From Natronococcus sp. A-GB1 (GTDB lineage: Archaea; Halobacteriota; Halobacteria; Halobacteriales; Natrialbaceae), in NCBI RefSeq assembly GCF_029688845.1, contig NZ_JARUKW010000006.1, forward strand, positions 1 through 64,000: a stretch of DNA of 64,000 nucleotides, in the 5' to 3' direction. Below the pieces are notes generated by a model. It saw only the letters and a list, made by a program, of their open reading frames with translations. It was not told where the DNA came from and ran no database searches. This document shows positions 36,622-46,043 of this stretch, piece after piece. The translations under genes were made by a program, and so were the position numbers. Every line of letters begins with the position of its first letter. The stretch's first letter is position 1.

Positions 36622-36863
36622 TGCGCCGAGTCGGAGAGGTCGTCCGTACCGCCCAGGGGCTCGCAATCTTGCGGGCGAACCCGGACGCCGACGACGATCG
36701 GCTCCGCGAGGAGATCGGAACCATGGTGCTCGACGACTCGCTGGAGTCGGTCGGACGGGTCGTCGACGTCTTCGGCCCCGTCGACGGTCCCTACCTGGCG
36801 GTGACGCCGGACGACGACGTCCACCTCCCGACGCTGGTCGGGTCGGCGCTGTACGCGCGCTGA
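36621..36863 (+). CDS. gar1: H/ACA RNP component Gar1-like protein
   Basis: The 80-residue protein has the Gar1 beta-barrel pattern: [46 protein letters not shown], as in archaeal Gar1 of the H/ACA pseudouridylation complex (with Cbf5, Nop10, L7Ae). An Asp-rich insertion follows the first strand. The start overlaps the srp19 stop. Context with srp19 is conserved in haloarchaea to my knowledge. Confidence 0.9.
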   Translation: MRRVGEVVRTAQGLAILRANPDADDDRLREEIGTMVLDDSLESVGRVVDVFGPVDGPYLAVTPDDDVHLPTLVGSALYAR

Positions 36864-36927
36864 CCGGCGGCGAGGGCTCGAGGGGGTAACGAAAAGCACC
36901 AAGAGGAGCGGGTGCGAACGCCGCGGC

Positions 36928-38001
36928 ATGGACCACCGGACCCGGGTGCTCGCGGCCGTCGGCGCGACCGTGGCGCTGTTTCTGGCCGTGCAACTCGGCG
37001 CGCTGGCGCTGATCGAGCCGTTCCACGACGCCGACCGCCAGGCCGTCGAGGATCCGGAGAACCCGACCAACAGCCTGGTCTACTTCGCGGTGATCCTCGT
37101 CGCAACCGGATTCATGCTCGCGACGTTCCGGTACGACCTCGAGTGGGTCATCAGGGCGCTGGTCATCGGCGTGAGCGTCTTCCTCGCCTGGTTCGTGCTC
37201 ACCGAACTCGTTCCGCCAGTGGTTACGGCGGGGCCGGTCAACGTCGTCGCCGTCGGCGCAGCCCTAGGTGTCGGCGCCGCACTCCTGCTGTACCCGGAGT
37301 GGTACGTCATCGACCTCACCGGCGTCCTGATGGGCGCCGGCGCCGCGGCGCTGTTCGGGATCAGCTTCGGTCTCCTGCCCGCGATCCTGTTGCTCTCGGC
37401 GCTTGCGATCTACGACGCCATCAGCGTCTACCGGACCGAACATATGCTTGACCTCGCGGAGGGCGTGATGGATCTCAAGATTCCGGTCGTGCTGGTCGTT
37501 CCGACGACGCTGTCGTACTCGTACCTCGCCGACGGCTCCGAGGCGTCGCTCGAGGACGATCGAGAGGGCGGCGAGCCGGGTCCCGACGAGCGCGACTCGA
37601 GTCGGGCCAAGGAAGGCTCGGCCGACGGGACGCCGACCGCCGAAAGCGAACCCGACTCACCAACGTCACCGGAAGCCGACTCCGACGCCGAGAAGCCGGG
37701 CGACGCCGGCCGCGACGCCCTGTTCATCGGGTTGGGTGACGCCATCATCCCGACGATTCTGGTCGCCAGCGCGGCGTACTTCCTCGAGGCGGGCGCCCTC
37801 GACGTGCCCGGAATCGCGCTGAACGTGCCCGCGCTGGGGGCAATTCTCGGGACACTTGCTGGACTGCTCGTGCTCATGGGAATGGTTCTGAAGGGGCGAC
37901 CTCACGCCGGGCTCCCCCTGCTCAACGGCGGCGCGATCGGGGGGTACCTGCTGGGGGCGCTCGCGAGTGGCGTCTCGATCGCGACCGCGCTCGGCCTCTA
38001 A
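36928..38001 (+). CDS. Presenilin-family intramembrane aspartyl protease (PSH)
   Basis: The 357-residue membrane protein has nine predicted helices and the two catalytic aspartates of the presenilin/SPP fold: YD in ALAIYDAISVYRTEHM and GxGD in FIGLGDAIIPTILVASA. A 100-residue polar, acidic loop separates them. The PAL-like region near the C-terminus reads GLPLLNGGAIGGYLLG. Archaeal PSH cleaves transmembrane segments of membrane proteins. The stop overlaps the convergent lipoprotein stop by 4 nt. It lies after srp19-gar1, the usual archaeal neighbourhood. Confidence 0.92.
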   Translation: MDHRTRVLAAVGATVALFLAVQLGALALIEPFHDADRQAVEDPENPTNSLVYFAVILVATGFMLATFRYDLEWVIRALVIGVSVFLAWFVLTELVPPVVTAGPVNVVAVGAALGVGAALLLYPEWYVIDLTGVLMGAGAAALFGISFGLLPAILLLSALAIYDAISVYRTEHMLDLAEGVMDLKIPVVLVVPTTLSYSYLADGSEASLEDDREGGEPGPDERDSSRAKEGSADGTPTAESEPDSPTSPEADSDAEKPGDAGRDALFIGLGDAIIPTILVASAAYFLEAGALDVPGIALNVPALGAILGTLAGLLVLMGMVLKGRPHAGLPLLNGGAIGGYLLGALASGVSIATALGL

Positions 38002-38705
38002 TCGGAGAGCGGCTCTTCCTCCTCGCGGCTCTCGACGATCTCCGCGTCGACGTCGTCGTCGTGCTCGAGCCCCTGGACCATCGCGTCGATCCGATCGCGC
38101 TCGGAGTCGATCGGGAAGTCCTCGAGATCGGGGTAGACGCCGACGATCACGAGATAGTCGTCGTCGTGTTCGAGCTGGGCGATATCGAGCAGGATGTCGA
38201 TCCCGTGTTCGCCGTGTAACACCGCCTCGCCCTCGAAGGTCTCGAGCGTGATCGTCTCCTCGAGCGCGCTCACCGACCGCTCCCCGACGGACTCCTCAAT
38301 CCGCAGCTCCTCGTACTGGGTCTGGATCTCCTGAACGAGCTCCTCGTTTTCCATCTCGCCGACGGGATTGAACTCCTCGCCGGCGACGCTGACCTGCGGC
38401 GTCGAGATGACGGCGAACACGCCGGCCTCGATCTCGCCGCCGAAGATGTCGAGCGGGAGGTCGATCGTCCGGGTGTACTCGGAGCCGTAGCTGGTCACCT
38501 CGATCTCCTGGCCGGCGACCGATTCGGTGGAGACGATCTCCTCAGTTCCCTGGTACTCGTAGCCGGTGTCGTCGGTCGCGCTCTCGGCGACGACCGCCGG
38601 CGTGGCCGAAAACGTCGTCGCGTCCTCGAGGAAGTCGTCGAGACAGCCGGCCGACACAGTGACTCCCCCGACCGCGGCCGCGGCGACGAACTGTCGTCGG
38701 TTCAT
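37998..38705 (-). CDS. DUF6517-type lipoprotein
   Basis: The 235-residue protein has MNRRQFVAAAAVGGVTVSAGC at its N-terminus: a Tat-like NRRQFV and a lipobox with Cys at about residue 21. The mature part has GYEYQGTEEIVSTESVAGQE and QVSVAGEEFNPVGEMENEEL, which I recall as DUF6517, a haloarchaeal family of unknown function. It should be anchored outside the cell. It converges on the presenilin gene with overlapping stop codons. Confidence 0.82.
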   Translation of the reverse strand: MNRRQFVAAAAVGGVTVSAGCLDDFLEDATTFSATPAVVAESATDDTGYEYQGTEEIVSTESVAGQEIEVTSYGSEYTRTIDLPLDIFGGEIEAGVFAVISTPQVSVAGEEFNPVGEMENEELVQEIQTQYEELRIEESVGERSVSALEETITLETFEGEAVLHGEHGIDILLDIAQLEHDDDYLVIVGVYPDLEDFPIDSERDRIDAMVQGLEHDDDVDAEIVESREEEEPLSD

Positions 38706-38838
38706 CTAGCCTGAAAGAACCGCTTGCCGGCCATAAGTGGCGCGGCCGACTCGAGGCGTCCGTTTCGTGATCAGCAGTTTGGCCGAAGAGTTTCGACAAC
38801 CCCCCGACTAGTGACGGATCTACCTCCCGACATGAGTA

Positions 38839-38884
38839 GTATGGACCGTCCGGCGTTGTGTCTAGTGCGTATGGACCGTCCGGC
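38839..38884. repeat. 16-bp direct repeat, 30-bp spacing
   Basis: GTATGGACCGTCCGGC occurs at 38839-38854 and 38869-38884. The pair lies just left of the second dispersed element and contains the palindrome GGACCGTCC. It may mark the element's left flank or a duplicated protein-binding site. Confidence 0.6.
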
Positions 38885-38915
38885 CTCGAGTCTGCAGGCC
38901 CGGCTAATCACCGTC

Positions 38916-39107
38916 GGGTGGGACTGAAAGGGGCAGGGGCTTTCGGGTGATACTGACGAGTAGCAAGTTCTACTCACACGAACACACGGGATTGCCACGT
39001 CCTCCCCAGCCGATTCGCTCACTCGCTGCGCTCGCTCGCTCATCCCTCGCACAATGTTATCGACCGCCCTCGCTCGCGCTCAGGCGGTCGACAGCGCGCG
39101 CCTCCGC
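38916..39107 (+). repeat. Dispersed repeat element, short copy (192 bp)
   Basis: This copy has the same start (GGGTGGGACTGAAAGGGGC) and the same right-end stem (CGACCGCC ... GGCGGTCG then ACAGCGCGCGCC) as the element at 28667-29200 and the same orientation. It goes directly from GGGGC to AGGGGCTTTCG, so it lacks the 300-bp stem-loop insert. The rest of the 38706-39378 gap (lipoprotein to cysS) holds a direct repeat and no gene I can support. Confidence 0.85.
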
Positions 39108-39378
39108 AAAAAGAGTAGGACGGGCCGAAGTACTACGTCGTTCGTCTGTACGTAACGCGAGTTTCACAGCCACACGGATCGATCAGCGGGTCGCTTTTTG
39201 TTCGTCAATCTACAAGCTCCGAAGTCATGTGGGACCATCGGGGAGTTTCGATATAACAGGATGAGGTTTACACGACGCAGGGCGGACGGTCCAAGGACGA
39301 CCGCCGATCGCACCGCTCGAGAAATTCGCCGAACGAGGCGCGTGAAACCGATCCGGTCCGAGCAGAAGTCGGCGACAG

Positions 39379-40881
39379 CTACTCGCCGGAAGGGAGCCGG
39401 TAGCTCGCCCCGTCGTCGGTGTCCTGAACCTCGACGCCGAGCCCCTCGAGCTCGTCGCGGAGCTCGTCGGCCCGCTCGTAGTTCCCCGCCTCGCGCTCGT
39501 GCTCGCGCACGTCGAGCACGAGTTCGACGACGTCGCCCGCGAGCTCCGCGCTGCCGTCGGTTTCGCCGGTAAAGGAGAGTCCGAGGACGTCGCCGAGTTC
39601 CTCGAGGGTCTCGACGGCCTGTCGCAGTCCGCGGTAGTCGGCCCGCTCACCCTCGCGTCCCTCGAGGTGGCGGTTGATCGCCGCTGCGATCTCGAGCAGC
39701 GCCGACTGGGCCTCGCGGGTGTTGAAGTCGTCGTTCATCGCCTCCCTAAAGGCCTCGCGGGCCTCGGCGACTGCCTCGCGGAGTTCGCCGTCCTCGGCTT
39801 TGGTGCCTGCGTCCGGAGAGTCGATCGCCGCGGTCGCCGCCTCGTGGGCACGCTCGAGTCGGTCCCACCGTTCCTCTGCCTCGGCGATCGTCTCGTCGGA
39901 GTACAGCTGCTGGCTGTTGTAGGAACCCGCGGTGAGGAACGTGCGGACGACGTTCGTCCCCCAGCGGTCGACGGCCTCGTCGACGGTGACGAAGTTGCCC
40001 AGACTCGAGGACATCTTCTCCTCGTCCATCTGGAACAGCTCGCAGTGGAGCCAGTAGTTCGCGAACTGTTGGTCGGTCGCCGCCTCAGACTGGGCGATCT
40101 CGTTTTCGTGGTGGGGAAAGACCAGATCGCGACCGCCGACGTGGATGTCGAGGGTGTCACCGAGGTGGGTCGTGCTCATCGCCGAGCACTCGATGTGCCA
40201 GCCGGGGCGGCCCTCGCCCCACGGCGACTCCCAGGTCAGCGCAGTCTCGCAGGCCTCCTCGGCGGGCGCGGCCCCCTCGTGGCGGTGTTCCTCGATCGCG
40301 TCGCTGTCGACGCCGTCAGCCTTCCAGAGCGCGAAGTCCGCGGGGTTTCGCTTCTCGGAGCGCTCGTCGGGATCGCCCTGAGACTCGATCTCCTCGAGCT
40401 CCTGATTCGAGAGCTTGCCGTACTCCTCGAAGCTAGTGACGTCAAAGTAGACCGAGCCGTTCGCCTCGTAGGCGTACCCCTTCTCCAGCAAGGTCTCGAC
40501 GAGGGCGACGATCTCGGGGACGTGCTCGGAGACGCGGGGGTAGACCTCCGCCCGCAGGAGGTTCAGCGAGCGCATGTCCGCGAGGGTACGTTCGATGTAG
40601 GTTTCGGCGACCTCGCTTTCGTCGTCGCCGAGGTCGTCCTCGCCGACGCGAGCGACGATCTTCTCGTTGACGTCGGTGAAGTTCTCGACGTGGCGGACGC
40701 CGTAGCCGAGCTGTTCGAGCCAGCGGTGCATGACGTCGACGTGGACCCACGAGCGGGCGTGGCCCAGGTGGGGCGGGTCAGAAACCGTCAGGCCGCAGTA
40801 GTAGAGCAGAACGTCGTCGGGATCCTGCGGCTCGAACGGCTCCGTCTCGCCCGTCAACGTGTTCGTCACGTTCAGGGTCAT
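39379..40881 (-). CDS. cysS: Cysteinyl-tRNA synthetase
   Basis: The 500-residue class-I synthetase charges tRNA(Cys). The HIGH-type motif is PHLGHARSW, zinc ligands include Cys29 in YYCGLTV and the CSAMS and HHENE segments ([26 protein letters not shown]), and the KMSKS loop reads KMSSSLGNF. The C-terminal DALR-type helical domain and small tail follow. The family's usual CGPTVYDxxHxGNAR is altered to [15 protein letters not shown], a haloarchaeal variant. It is monocistronic. Confidence 0.95.
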   Translation of the reverse strand: MTLNVTNTLTGETEPFEPQDPDDVLLYYCGLTVSDPPHLGHARSWVHVDVMHRWLEQLGYGVRHVENFTDVNEKIVARVGEDDLGDDESEVAETYIERTLADMRSLNLLRAEVYPRVSEHVPEIVALVETLLEKGYAYEANGSVYFDVTSFEEYGKLSNQELEEIESQGDPDERSEKRNPADFALWKADGVDSDAIEEHRHEGAAPAEEACETALTWESPWGEGRPGWHIECSAMSTTHLGDTLDIHVGGRDLVFPHHENEIAQSEAATDQQFANYWLHCELFQMDEEKMSSSLGNFVTVDEAVDRWGTNVVRTFLTAGSYNSQQLYSDETIAEAEERWDRLERAHEAATAAIDSPDAGTKAEDGELREAVAEAREAFREAMNDDFNTREAQSALLEIAAAINRHLEGREGERADYRGLRQAVETLEELGDVLGLSFTGETDGSAELAGDVVELVLDVREHEREAGNYERADELRDELEGLGVEVQDTDDGASYRLPSGE

Positions 40882-40934
40882 TACAGGGGTGTATCCGTGG
40901 CCTGCAGTTAAAACGTGTCTTTACCTTCGAAGCG

Positions 40935-41438
40935 CTACTCCCGGACGGGAACGGCCTCAAGGGCGCCCTCGACCGTTCGAAGGGCGTCGGCTCCTGCGGC
41001 CCCTTCCACGACGAGCATCATCGCTCCCTCCCCGACGCCGGCCGCGATCGGATCGATCCCCTCGATCTCGAGCCGTCTCAGCGTCGTCCCGAGCGCGGTC
41101 GCGTCGACGTCGCCCGTCGCGACGATCGCCGTCAGGTCGCCGCTGTCGGACCTGAACGACGTCCCGCCGATCGCGAACAGCGCCGTCTCGGGCTGAGAGC
41201 CGTCGATCGAGGCCGGCGTGATTCCCCGCTCCATTCGAACCCGGACCTCCCGGGCGTCGGTCTCGTAGGCGGGAAGCTCCTCGGCGTAGCGACGGATCGC
41301 CGTCGCGACCGCGTCGGTCTCGCCGTCGACGTCGAGATACCGTGCTGCCGCGGTGTAGTTGACGACTCCGGCCCGCAGTGCGTCGACGAGAAACGGGCTC
41401 CCGTCGACGGCTCGACGCGTTTCGCTCGCGAGCGACAT
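40935..41438 (-). CDS. Conserved haloarchaeal protein of unknown function
   Basis: The 167-residue protein starts MSLASETRRAVDGSPFLVDA. Its N-terminal helical part (RAGVVNYTAAARYLDVDGET) resembles a small DNA-binding or regulatory domain. The second half is a ferredoxin-like alpha/beta fold resembling ACT-type modules (LTAIVATGDVDATALGTTLR; GAMMLVVEGAAGADALRTVE). Haloarchaea keep this protein, perhaps as an amino-acid responsive regulator (inference). It is divergent from the BolA gene. Confidence 0.7.
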   Translation of the reverse strand: MSLASETRRAVDGSPFLVDALRAGVVNYTAAARYLDVDGETDAVATAIRRYAEELPAYETDAREVRVRMERGITPASIDGSQPETALFAIGGTSFRSDSGDLTAIVATGDVDATALGTTLRRLEIEGIDPIAAGVGEGAMMLVVEGAAGADALRTVEGALEAVPVRE

Positions 41439-41532
41439 AGGTGTACAGCTGTGACACACAACCGCGGAGGGATAAGCCTCGTGATCGGCGGCGACCGCGG
41501 CGCTTTTGCCGCGAGCGCTCCATCGGTCGAGT

Positions 41533-41784
41533 ATGAAACCCGACGACGTCGAAGCCGTGATCGAGTCCGAACTCGAGGGCGCCGAGGCAGCCGTCACGCA
41601 CGCACGTGACAAACACGACGACGATCACCTCGCCGCGACGGTCGTCTCGCCGACGTTCGAAGGTGAGTCGCTCGTCGGCCAACACCAGCAGGTGTACGAC
41701 GCCCTCGAAGACCACATGACGACCGACATCCACGCTCTCGAGCTGTCGACGTACACGCCCGAGGAGTACGACGACCTCGAGTAG
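41533..41784 (+). CDS. BolA/IbaG-family protein
   Basis: The 83-residue protein has the BolA fold: PDDVEAVIESELEGAEAAVTH, then DDDHLAATVVSPTFEGESLVGQHQQVYDAL, the invariant H-x-H-like and Q-H-Q-x-V-Y segment (quoted here as GQHQQVYDAL), and a C-terminal IHALELSTYTPEEY. BolA proteins partner with monothiol glutaredoxins and Fe-S carriers or act as stress regulators. The ATG at 41533 matches family length. Confidence 0.9.
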   Translation: MKPDDVEAVIESELEGAEAAVTHARDKHDDDHLAATVVSPTFEGESLVGQHQQVYDALEDHMTTDIHALELSTYTPEEYDDLE

Positions 41785-41877
41785 CTGGCGTCGGGCGGCC
41801 CTGCGACCCGCGCTCCGATCCGTCCCCACCGACGGCCGAACCGCAGGATACTCGTGTTCGCTCGCGAGAACGTTCGT

Positions 41878-42339
41878 ATGGAGTCGCTTCACCCGCGGAT
41901 CAGGCTGTTGTGGATCGCACAGACGGCGATCCTGGCGGCTGTGCTCGGTGCCGTCCTCGTCGCCGTCGACCGGTGGCTCGTCCCCGTGCCGACGGCCGGA
42001 CTGGTGGGTATTGTCGCCGTCGCAGCGGTCCTGGGTATCGCCTACGCCGTCCGACTCTACCAGATCTGGCAGTTCGAGCTGCAGGGCGACGCCCTCTATC
42101 TCGAGCGTGGCGTCATCACGTTCGTCGAGACCGCCGTCCCGTTCGTTCGGGTTCAACACGTCGACACGCAGTTCGGCCCGATCGAACGAGTCCTCGGGCT
42201 CTCGAGCGTCGTCGTCTACACCGCGGGCTCGCGAAACGCCGACGTCCGAATTCCCGGCCTGACGCCGGACCGCGCCCGGAGGCTACAGGATACGCTCCGA
42301 GAACTTGCCGTCGAAAGCGAGGCCGACGACGCCGTATGA
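41878..42339 (+). CDS. PH-domain membrane protein, short subunit (YdbS-like), copy A
   Basis: The 153-residue protein has two N-terminal helices (LLWIAQTAILAAVLGAVLVA; GLVGIVAVAAVLGIAYAVRL) followed by a bacterial-type PH domain (bPH2): FELQGDALYLERGVITFVET, VPFVRVQHVDTQFGPIERVLGL and VVVYTAGSRNADVRIPGLTP. Its stop overlaps the ATG of the long subunit (ATGA). YdbS/YdbT pairs occur in bacteria and archaea; their function is poorly known, with a link to envelope stress in Bacillus. A paralogous pair lies 2 kb downstream. Confidence 0.88.
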   Translation: MESLHPRIRLLWIAQTAILAAVLGAVLVAVDRWLVPVPTAGLVGIVAVAAVLGIAYAVRLYQIWQFELQGDALYLERGVITFVETAVPFVRVQHVDTQFGPIERVLGLSSVVVYTAGSRNADVRIPGLTPDRARRLQDTLRELAVESEADDAV

Positions 42340-43976
42340 ATCGGCTGCATCCGTTCAGCGCGGCCGTCTACGCGCTCCGGTACGGCCTGCTGTGGCTGTG
42401 GGTTCCGTTCTTCCTCGTCACCGCCCTTGCGGGCGCGATAGAGGTCGTCAACATCGCGTGGCTTCCCGTCGCCGCCCTGCTCGGCTTCCTCTCTGGCGCC
42501 GCATACGGTATCGTCTACTACTACCGCTTCGAGTACGGGATCACGCCGGACACGTTCGACGTCGCCTCGGGGGTCATCGCGCGTCGCTCCCGCGAGATTC
42601 CCTATCGGCGGATCCAGAACGTCGACGTCCGCCAGGGCGTATTGCAGCGCGTCCTTGGGCTTGCGGTCGTCACCGTCGAAACCGCTGGCGGCGGACACAG
42701 CGAGGCCGCACTCCAGCTCGTGAGCAAGTCGGAGGCCGATCGCCTCCAGCACCAGATCCGCCGCCGAACCGCCGGCGTCGACGCTGACGACCCTGACCGA
42801 CCCACCTCCGAGGCATCCGAGGACAGTCGACCGCTCGATCATGAACCGCTCGACAAGCAGTCGTCTCGAGTCGATGGAACCGCCGAGGCGTCGCCAGCTT
42901 CCGAGACGCGATCCCGGCGCGAACCGACCGAACCGAGCCGAAAACGGCTGTTCGCCCTCGACTCTCGAGAACTTCTCCTCTACTCGCTGACGACGCTGCG
43001 ACCGGCTGCCCTCGCCGCCGTTGGGTTCCTGTTTTTCTTCGCGACCGATACGGTTCTCGACTTCCTCGTGACCCTCTCGCAGCCGTTCGGCGGTCCGCAG
43101 GACCTCCAGACGGGCGACACACAGAGCTACGGCGTCCTGACAGTCGTCTCGATGGTTAACGGGATCGTCATCACCTACCTCGTCAGCGTTGCCTACACGT
43201 TCGCAACGTACTACGACTTCCGACTCGGTCGGGTCGACGAGGACTTCGTCTACGAGCGGGGGCTGCTCCAGCGCTACAGCGGCTCGATCCCGGCAGAGAA
43301 GGTGCAGTCGGTCACGATCACCGACAACCCGCTCCAGCGACTGATCGATTACGCCGGGCTATGGGTCGAGACGGCCGGCTACGGCCCCGACAGCAGCGGC
43401 GGCAGCCAGTCGGCCGTTCCCATGGCCCGCGCGGCTCACGTCCACCGGTTCGCGGAAAACCTCACGCACGTCGAGACCCCCGCGTTCGCGAGTCCGCCGC
43501 CGATCGCCCGCCGTCGCTATCTCGTTCGCTACTCCCTGATCGCCGCCGGCGTCGTCGCCGCCGCTCTCGCGCTCGCGCAGGTAACGCCCCTCGAGCGGTG
43601 GTATCTCGCCGCGGTCGTCTTTGTGGCGGTCCCACCTGCGGCCCACCTGCGGTACGTCAACCTTGGCTACTACGTCGGCGAGGACCACCTGGTGATCCGC
43701 CGTGGATTCTGGCGCCGCCGGACGACGGTTATTCCGTACTTCCGGATCCAGACTGTCTCCACCCGACGATCGATCTTCCAGCGCCGGCTGGGCATCGCCT
43801 CGCTGGTCGTCGACACCGCCAGTTCGCGAACGCTGTTCTGGGATACCCCGACGATCTACGACGTCGACCTCGAGGACGCCCGTGGCGCCCACCGAACCGG
43901 CCGGAAGCGTCTGCAGTCGGCCCTGAGAGAGCGGGCTCGCACCGACGACGCCAGCTTTTCGGTGGATTTTACCTGA
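42336..43976 (+). CDS. PH-domain membrane protein, long subunit (YdbT-like), copy A
   Basis: The 546-residue protein carries three bPH2 domains, each preceded by a helical hairpin: FEYGITPDTFDVASGVIARR (first), FRLGRVDEDFVYERGLLQRY (second) and GYYVGEDHLVIRRGFWRRRT (third). Each has the R-I-Q-(N/T)-V type strand (IPYRRIQNVDVRQGVLQR; IPAEKVQSVTIT; IPYFRIQTVSTR). An 80-residue acidic linker separates the first and second domains. Coupling with the short subunit is shown by overlapping start and stop. It ends 21 nt before fumC. Confidence 0.88.
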   Translation: MNRLHPFSAAVYALRYGLLWLWVPFFLVTALAGAIEVVNIAWLPVAALLGFLSGAAYGIVYYYRFEYGITPDTFDVASGVIARRSREIPYRRIQNVDVRQGVLQRVLGLAVVTVETAGGGHSEAALQLVSKSEADRLQHQIRRRTAGVDADDPDRPTSEASEDSRPLDHEPLDKQSSRVDGTAEASPASETRSRREPTEPSRKRLFALDSRELLLYSLTTLRPAALAAVGFLFFFATDTVLDFLVTLSQPFGGPQDLQTGDTQSYGVLTVVSMVNGIVITYLVSVAYTFATYYDFRLGRVDEDFVYERGLLQRYSGSIPAEKVQSVTITDNPLQRLIDYAGLWVETAGYGPDSSGGSQSAVPMARAAHVHRFAENLTHVETPAFASPPPIARRRYLVRYSLIAAGVVAAALALAQVTPLERWYLAAVVFVAVPPAAHLRYVNLGYYVGEDHLVIRRGFWRRRTTVIPYFRIQTVSTRRSIFQRRLGIASLVVDTASSRTLFWDTPTIYDVDLEDARGAHRTGRKRLQSALRERARTDDASFSVDFT

Positions 43977-43996
43977 CCCCTCTCGAGGTGTCGGGT

Positions 43997-45412
43997 ATGA
44001 CACGCGACGACGAGTTCCGTCTCGAGGAGGACAGTCTCGGCGAGATGCAGGTGCCGGCCGACGCCTACTGGGGCGCCCAGACCCAGCGCGCGATCCAGAA
44101 CTTCCCGATCTCGGGCATCTCGTTCAGCCGCCGGTTCGTTCGCGGGCTCGGCGTCGTGAAGAAGGCCGCCGCGCAGGCCAACCGCGACCTCGGCCTAGTC
44201 GAGGACGACGTCGCCGAGGCGATCGTCGAGGCCGCAGACGAAGTCATCGCCGGCGAGCACGACGACCAGTTCCCGGTCGACGTCTTCCAGACCGGCTCCG
44301 GGACCTCCTCGAACATGAACGCCAACGAGGTCATCGCGAACCGCGCCGCCGAAATCATGGGCGCCGAGATCGGGGACCGCGTCGTCCACCCCAACGACCA
44401 CGTCAACTACGGGCAGTCGAGCAACGACGTGATCCCGACCGCGATGCACGTCGCCTCCCTCGAAGCCGTCGAGAAGGACGTTATCCCGGCGCTGGATACG
44501 CTCCGGGAGTCCCTCGAGCGCAAAGAGGAGGAGTTCGACGACGTCGTCAAGACGGGACGGACCCACCTCCAGGACGCGACGCCGGTGACGCTCGGCCAGG
44601 AGTTCGGCGGCTACCGCACCCAGGTCGAGAAGGGACTCGACCGCGTCGACAAGGTTCGGAACCACCTCGCAGAGCTCGCGCTGGGCGGCACCGCTACCGG
44701 GACGGGGCTGAACACCCACGAGGAGTTCCCCGGTCGCGCAGCGGAGTACATCACGAAAGAGACCGGCGTCCAGTTCCGCGAGGCCGACAACCACTTCGAG
44801 GCCCAGGCCGCCCACGACGCCATGTCCGAAGCTCACGGCGCCCTCCGGGTCGTCGCGGGCTCGCTGAACAAGATCGCCAACGATCTTCGGCTACTGGCCT
44901 CCGGTCCGCGAAACGGCCTCGGTGAGATCGAACAGCCCGAGAACCAGCCCGGCTCCTCGATCATGCCCGGCAAGATCAACCCCGTCGTCGCCGAGGCGGT
45001 CAACCAGGTCCACAAGCAGGTCGTCGGCAACGACGCCGCCGTCTCCGCCGGCGCCGCGGAGGGCCAGATCGACCTCAACCTCTACAAACCCGTCCTCGCC
45101 CACAACTTCCTCGAGTCCGCGGAGCTGCTCGCGAACTCGAGTCAGATCTTCGCCGAGCGGTTCGTCGACCCGCTCGAGGCCAATCGCGAACACTGCGAGG
45201 AGCGCGTCGAACAGTCGATGGCGATGGCCACCTCGCTGAACGTCCACATCGGCTACGACAAGGCCAGCGAGGTCGCCAAAACGGCGCTCAAGGAGGACAA
45301 GACGGTCCGCGAGGTCGTCCTCGAGAAGGGCTACCTCGACGAGGAGGAAGCTGACGAGGTGCTCGACCCCGAGAAGATGACTCAGCGCGGTATCCTGGGC
45401 CGCGAGGAGTGA
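43997..45412 (+). CDS. fumC: Class II fumarate hydratase
   Basis: The 471-residue enzyme interconverts fumarate and malate in the TCA cycle without an Fe-S cluster. It has the superfamily signature GSSIMPGKIN, the TGSGTSSNMNANEV segment, the TGRTHLQDATPVTLGQEF segment and the HPNDHVNYGQSSNDVIPT region. The ATG at 43997 is at the expected family start; the longer upstream frame lies inside the preceding PH gene. It sits between two PH-protein pairs, 21 nt after the first, so cotranscription with copy A is possible. Confidence 0.96.
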   Translation: MTRDDEFRLEEDSLGEMQVPADAYWGAQTQRAIQNFPISGISFSRRFVRGLGVVKKAAAQANRDLGLVEDDVAEAIVEAADEVIAGEHDDQFPVDVFQTGSGTSSNMNANEVIANRAAEIMGAEIGDRVVHPNDHVNYGQSSNDVIPTAMHVASLEAVEKDVIPALDTLRESLERKEEEFDDVVKTGRTHLQDATPVTLGQEFGGYRTQVEKGLDRVDKVRNHLAELALGGTATGTGLNTHEEFPGRAAEYITKETGVQFREADNHFEAQAAHDAMSEAHGALRVVAGSLNKIANDLRLLASGPRNGLGEIEQPENQPGSSIMPGKINPVVAEAVNQVHKQVVGNDAAVSAGAAEGQIDLNLYKPVLAHNFLESAELLANSSQIFAERFVDPLEANREHCEERVEQSMAMATSLNVHIGYDKASEVAKTALKEDKTVREVVLEKGYLDEEEADEVLDPEKMTQRGILGREE

Positions 45413-45483
45413 GTCCGGCGTTTCGAACGAACGTCTCGTAGCTCACCGCGGACCGACTCGAGTATCGGCCCATCCATCACAAT

Positions 45484-45502
45484 CCTGTCATAGCGTGACA
45501 GG
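45484..45502. promoter_or_regulatory. Perfect 7-bp palindrome downstream of fumC
   Basis: CCTGTCA and TGACAGG flank a 5-nt TAGCG centre. It could be a regulator site for the zinc-finger gene or the stem of a fumC transcript end. No T-run follows directly. The rest of the 286-nt gap holds the zinc-finger promoter and nothing else seen. Confidence 0.4.
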
Positions 45503-45698
45503 GGTCGACTGCTCGAGGGTGCGTTCTCGGGAACGTCTCGCGAAACGAAGCACACGGACTCGAGTACTATCGACTACTGTTCGTTCTTTCTTGTCTGTCG
45601 GTCGAACCCAAACCGACCGAATGAGGCCGAATCAAGCGCGATCCGGGCGCAAGAAAAGAACCCAAGCAGTTTTTACGGATGCTCGCGTCAGACGAAAT

Positions 45699-45932
45699 AT
45701 GCACACCTGTCGTAACTGCAACCAGTCGTTCCAGACCGAACTCGCCCTCGAACTCCACCGGGATACCTGCGAGAAAGCCCAACTGTTCTGTCAGGTATGC
45801 GGCGACCGCTTCCGCGAGCGAGACGCGACCGAGGACGGGTGGCACTACGAGTGCCCCGCCGAGGGCTGCGACGGAGAGGGGCTTCGAGAGGACCTCTATC
45901 AGGTCGACGACGTCCGAACGGCGACACACTGA
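45699..45932 (+). CDS. Small C2H2/zinc-ribbon protein
   Basis: The 77-residue protein starts with a C2H2-type finger (CRNCNQSFQTELALELHRDTC) and continues with a four-Cys ribbon (CQVCGDRF ... CPAEGC). It likely binds two zincs. Small two-domain zinc proteins of this kind are abundant in haloarchaea and affect fitness and regulation. A TATA-like GTTTTTACG at 45669-45677, about 25 nt before the ATG at 45699, supports a leaderless start. Confidence 0.8.
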   Translation: MHTCRNCNQSFQTELALELHRDTCEKAQLFCQVCGDRFRERDATEDGWHYECPAEGCDGEGLREDLYQVDDVRTATH

Positions 45933-46043
45933 CCACTCCGCCCGGTTTTCGGCTCTCTGTCGACTCGACGTGCTCTCCACTCCTCGCTCCCGTTCGATCT
46001 CGAGATCCGACTTTTTATTCGCGCCCCCTCCCTTCGGTTCCTC

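Noticed and set aside
39379-40881. Degenerate KMSKS loop in CysS as a sign of a non-functional enzyme
   Set aside because: KMSSS is a common functional variant of this loop, and all zinc and ATP-site residues are present.
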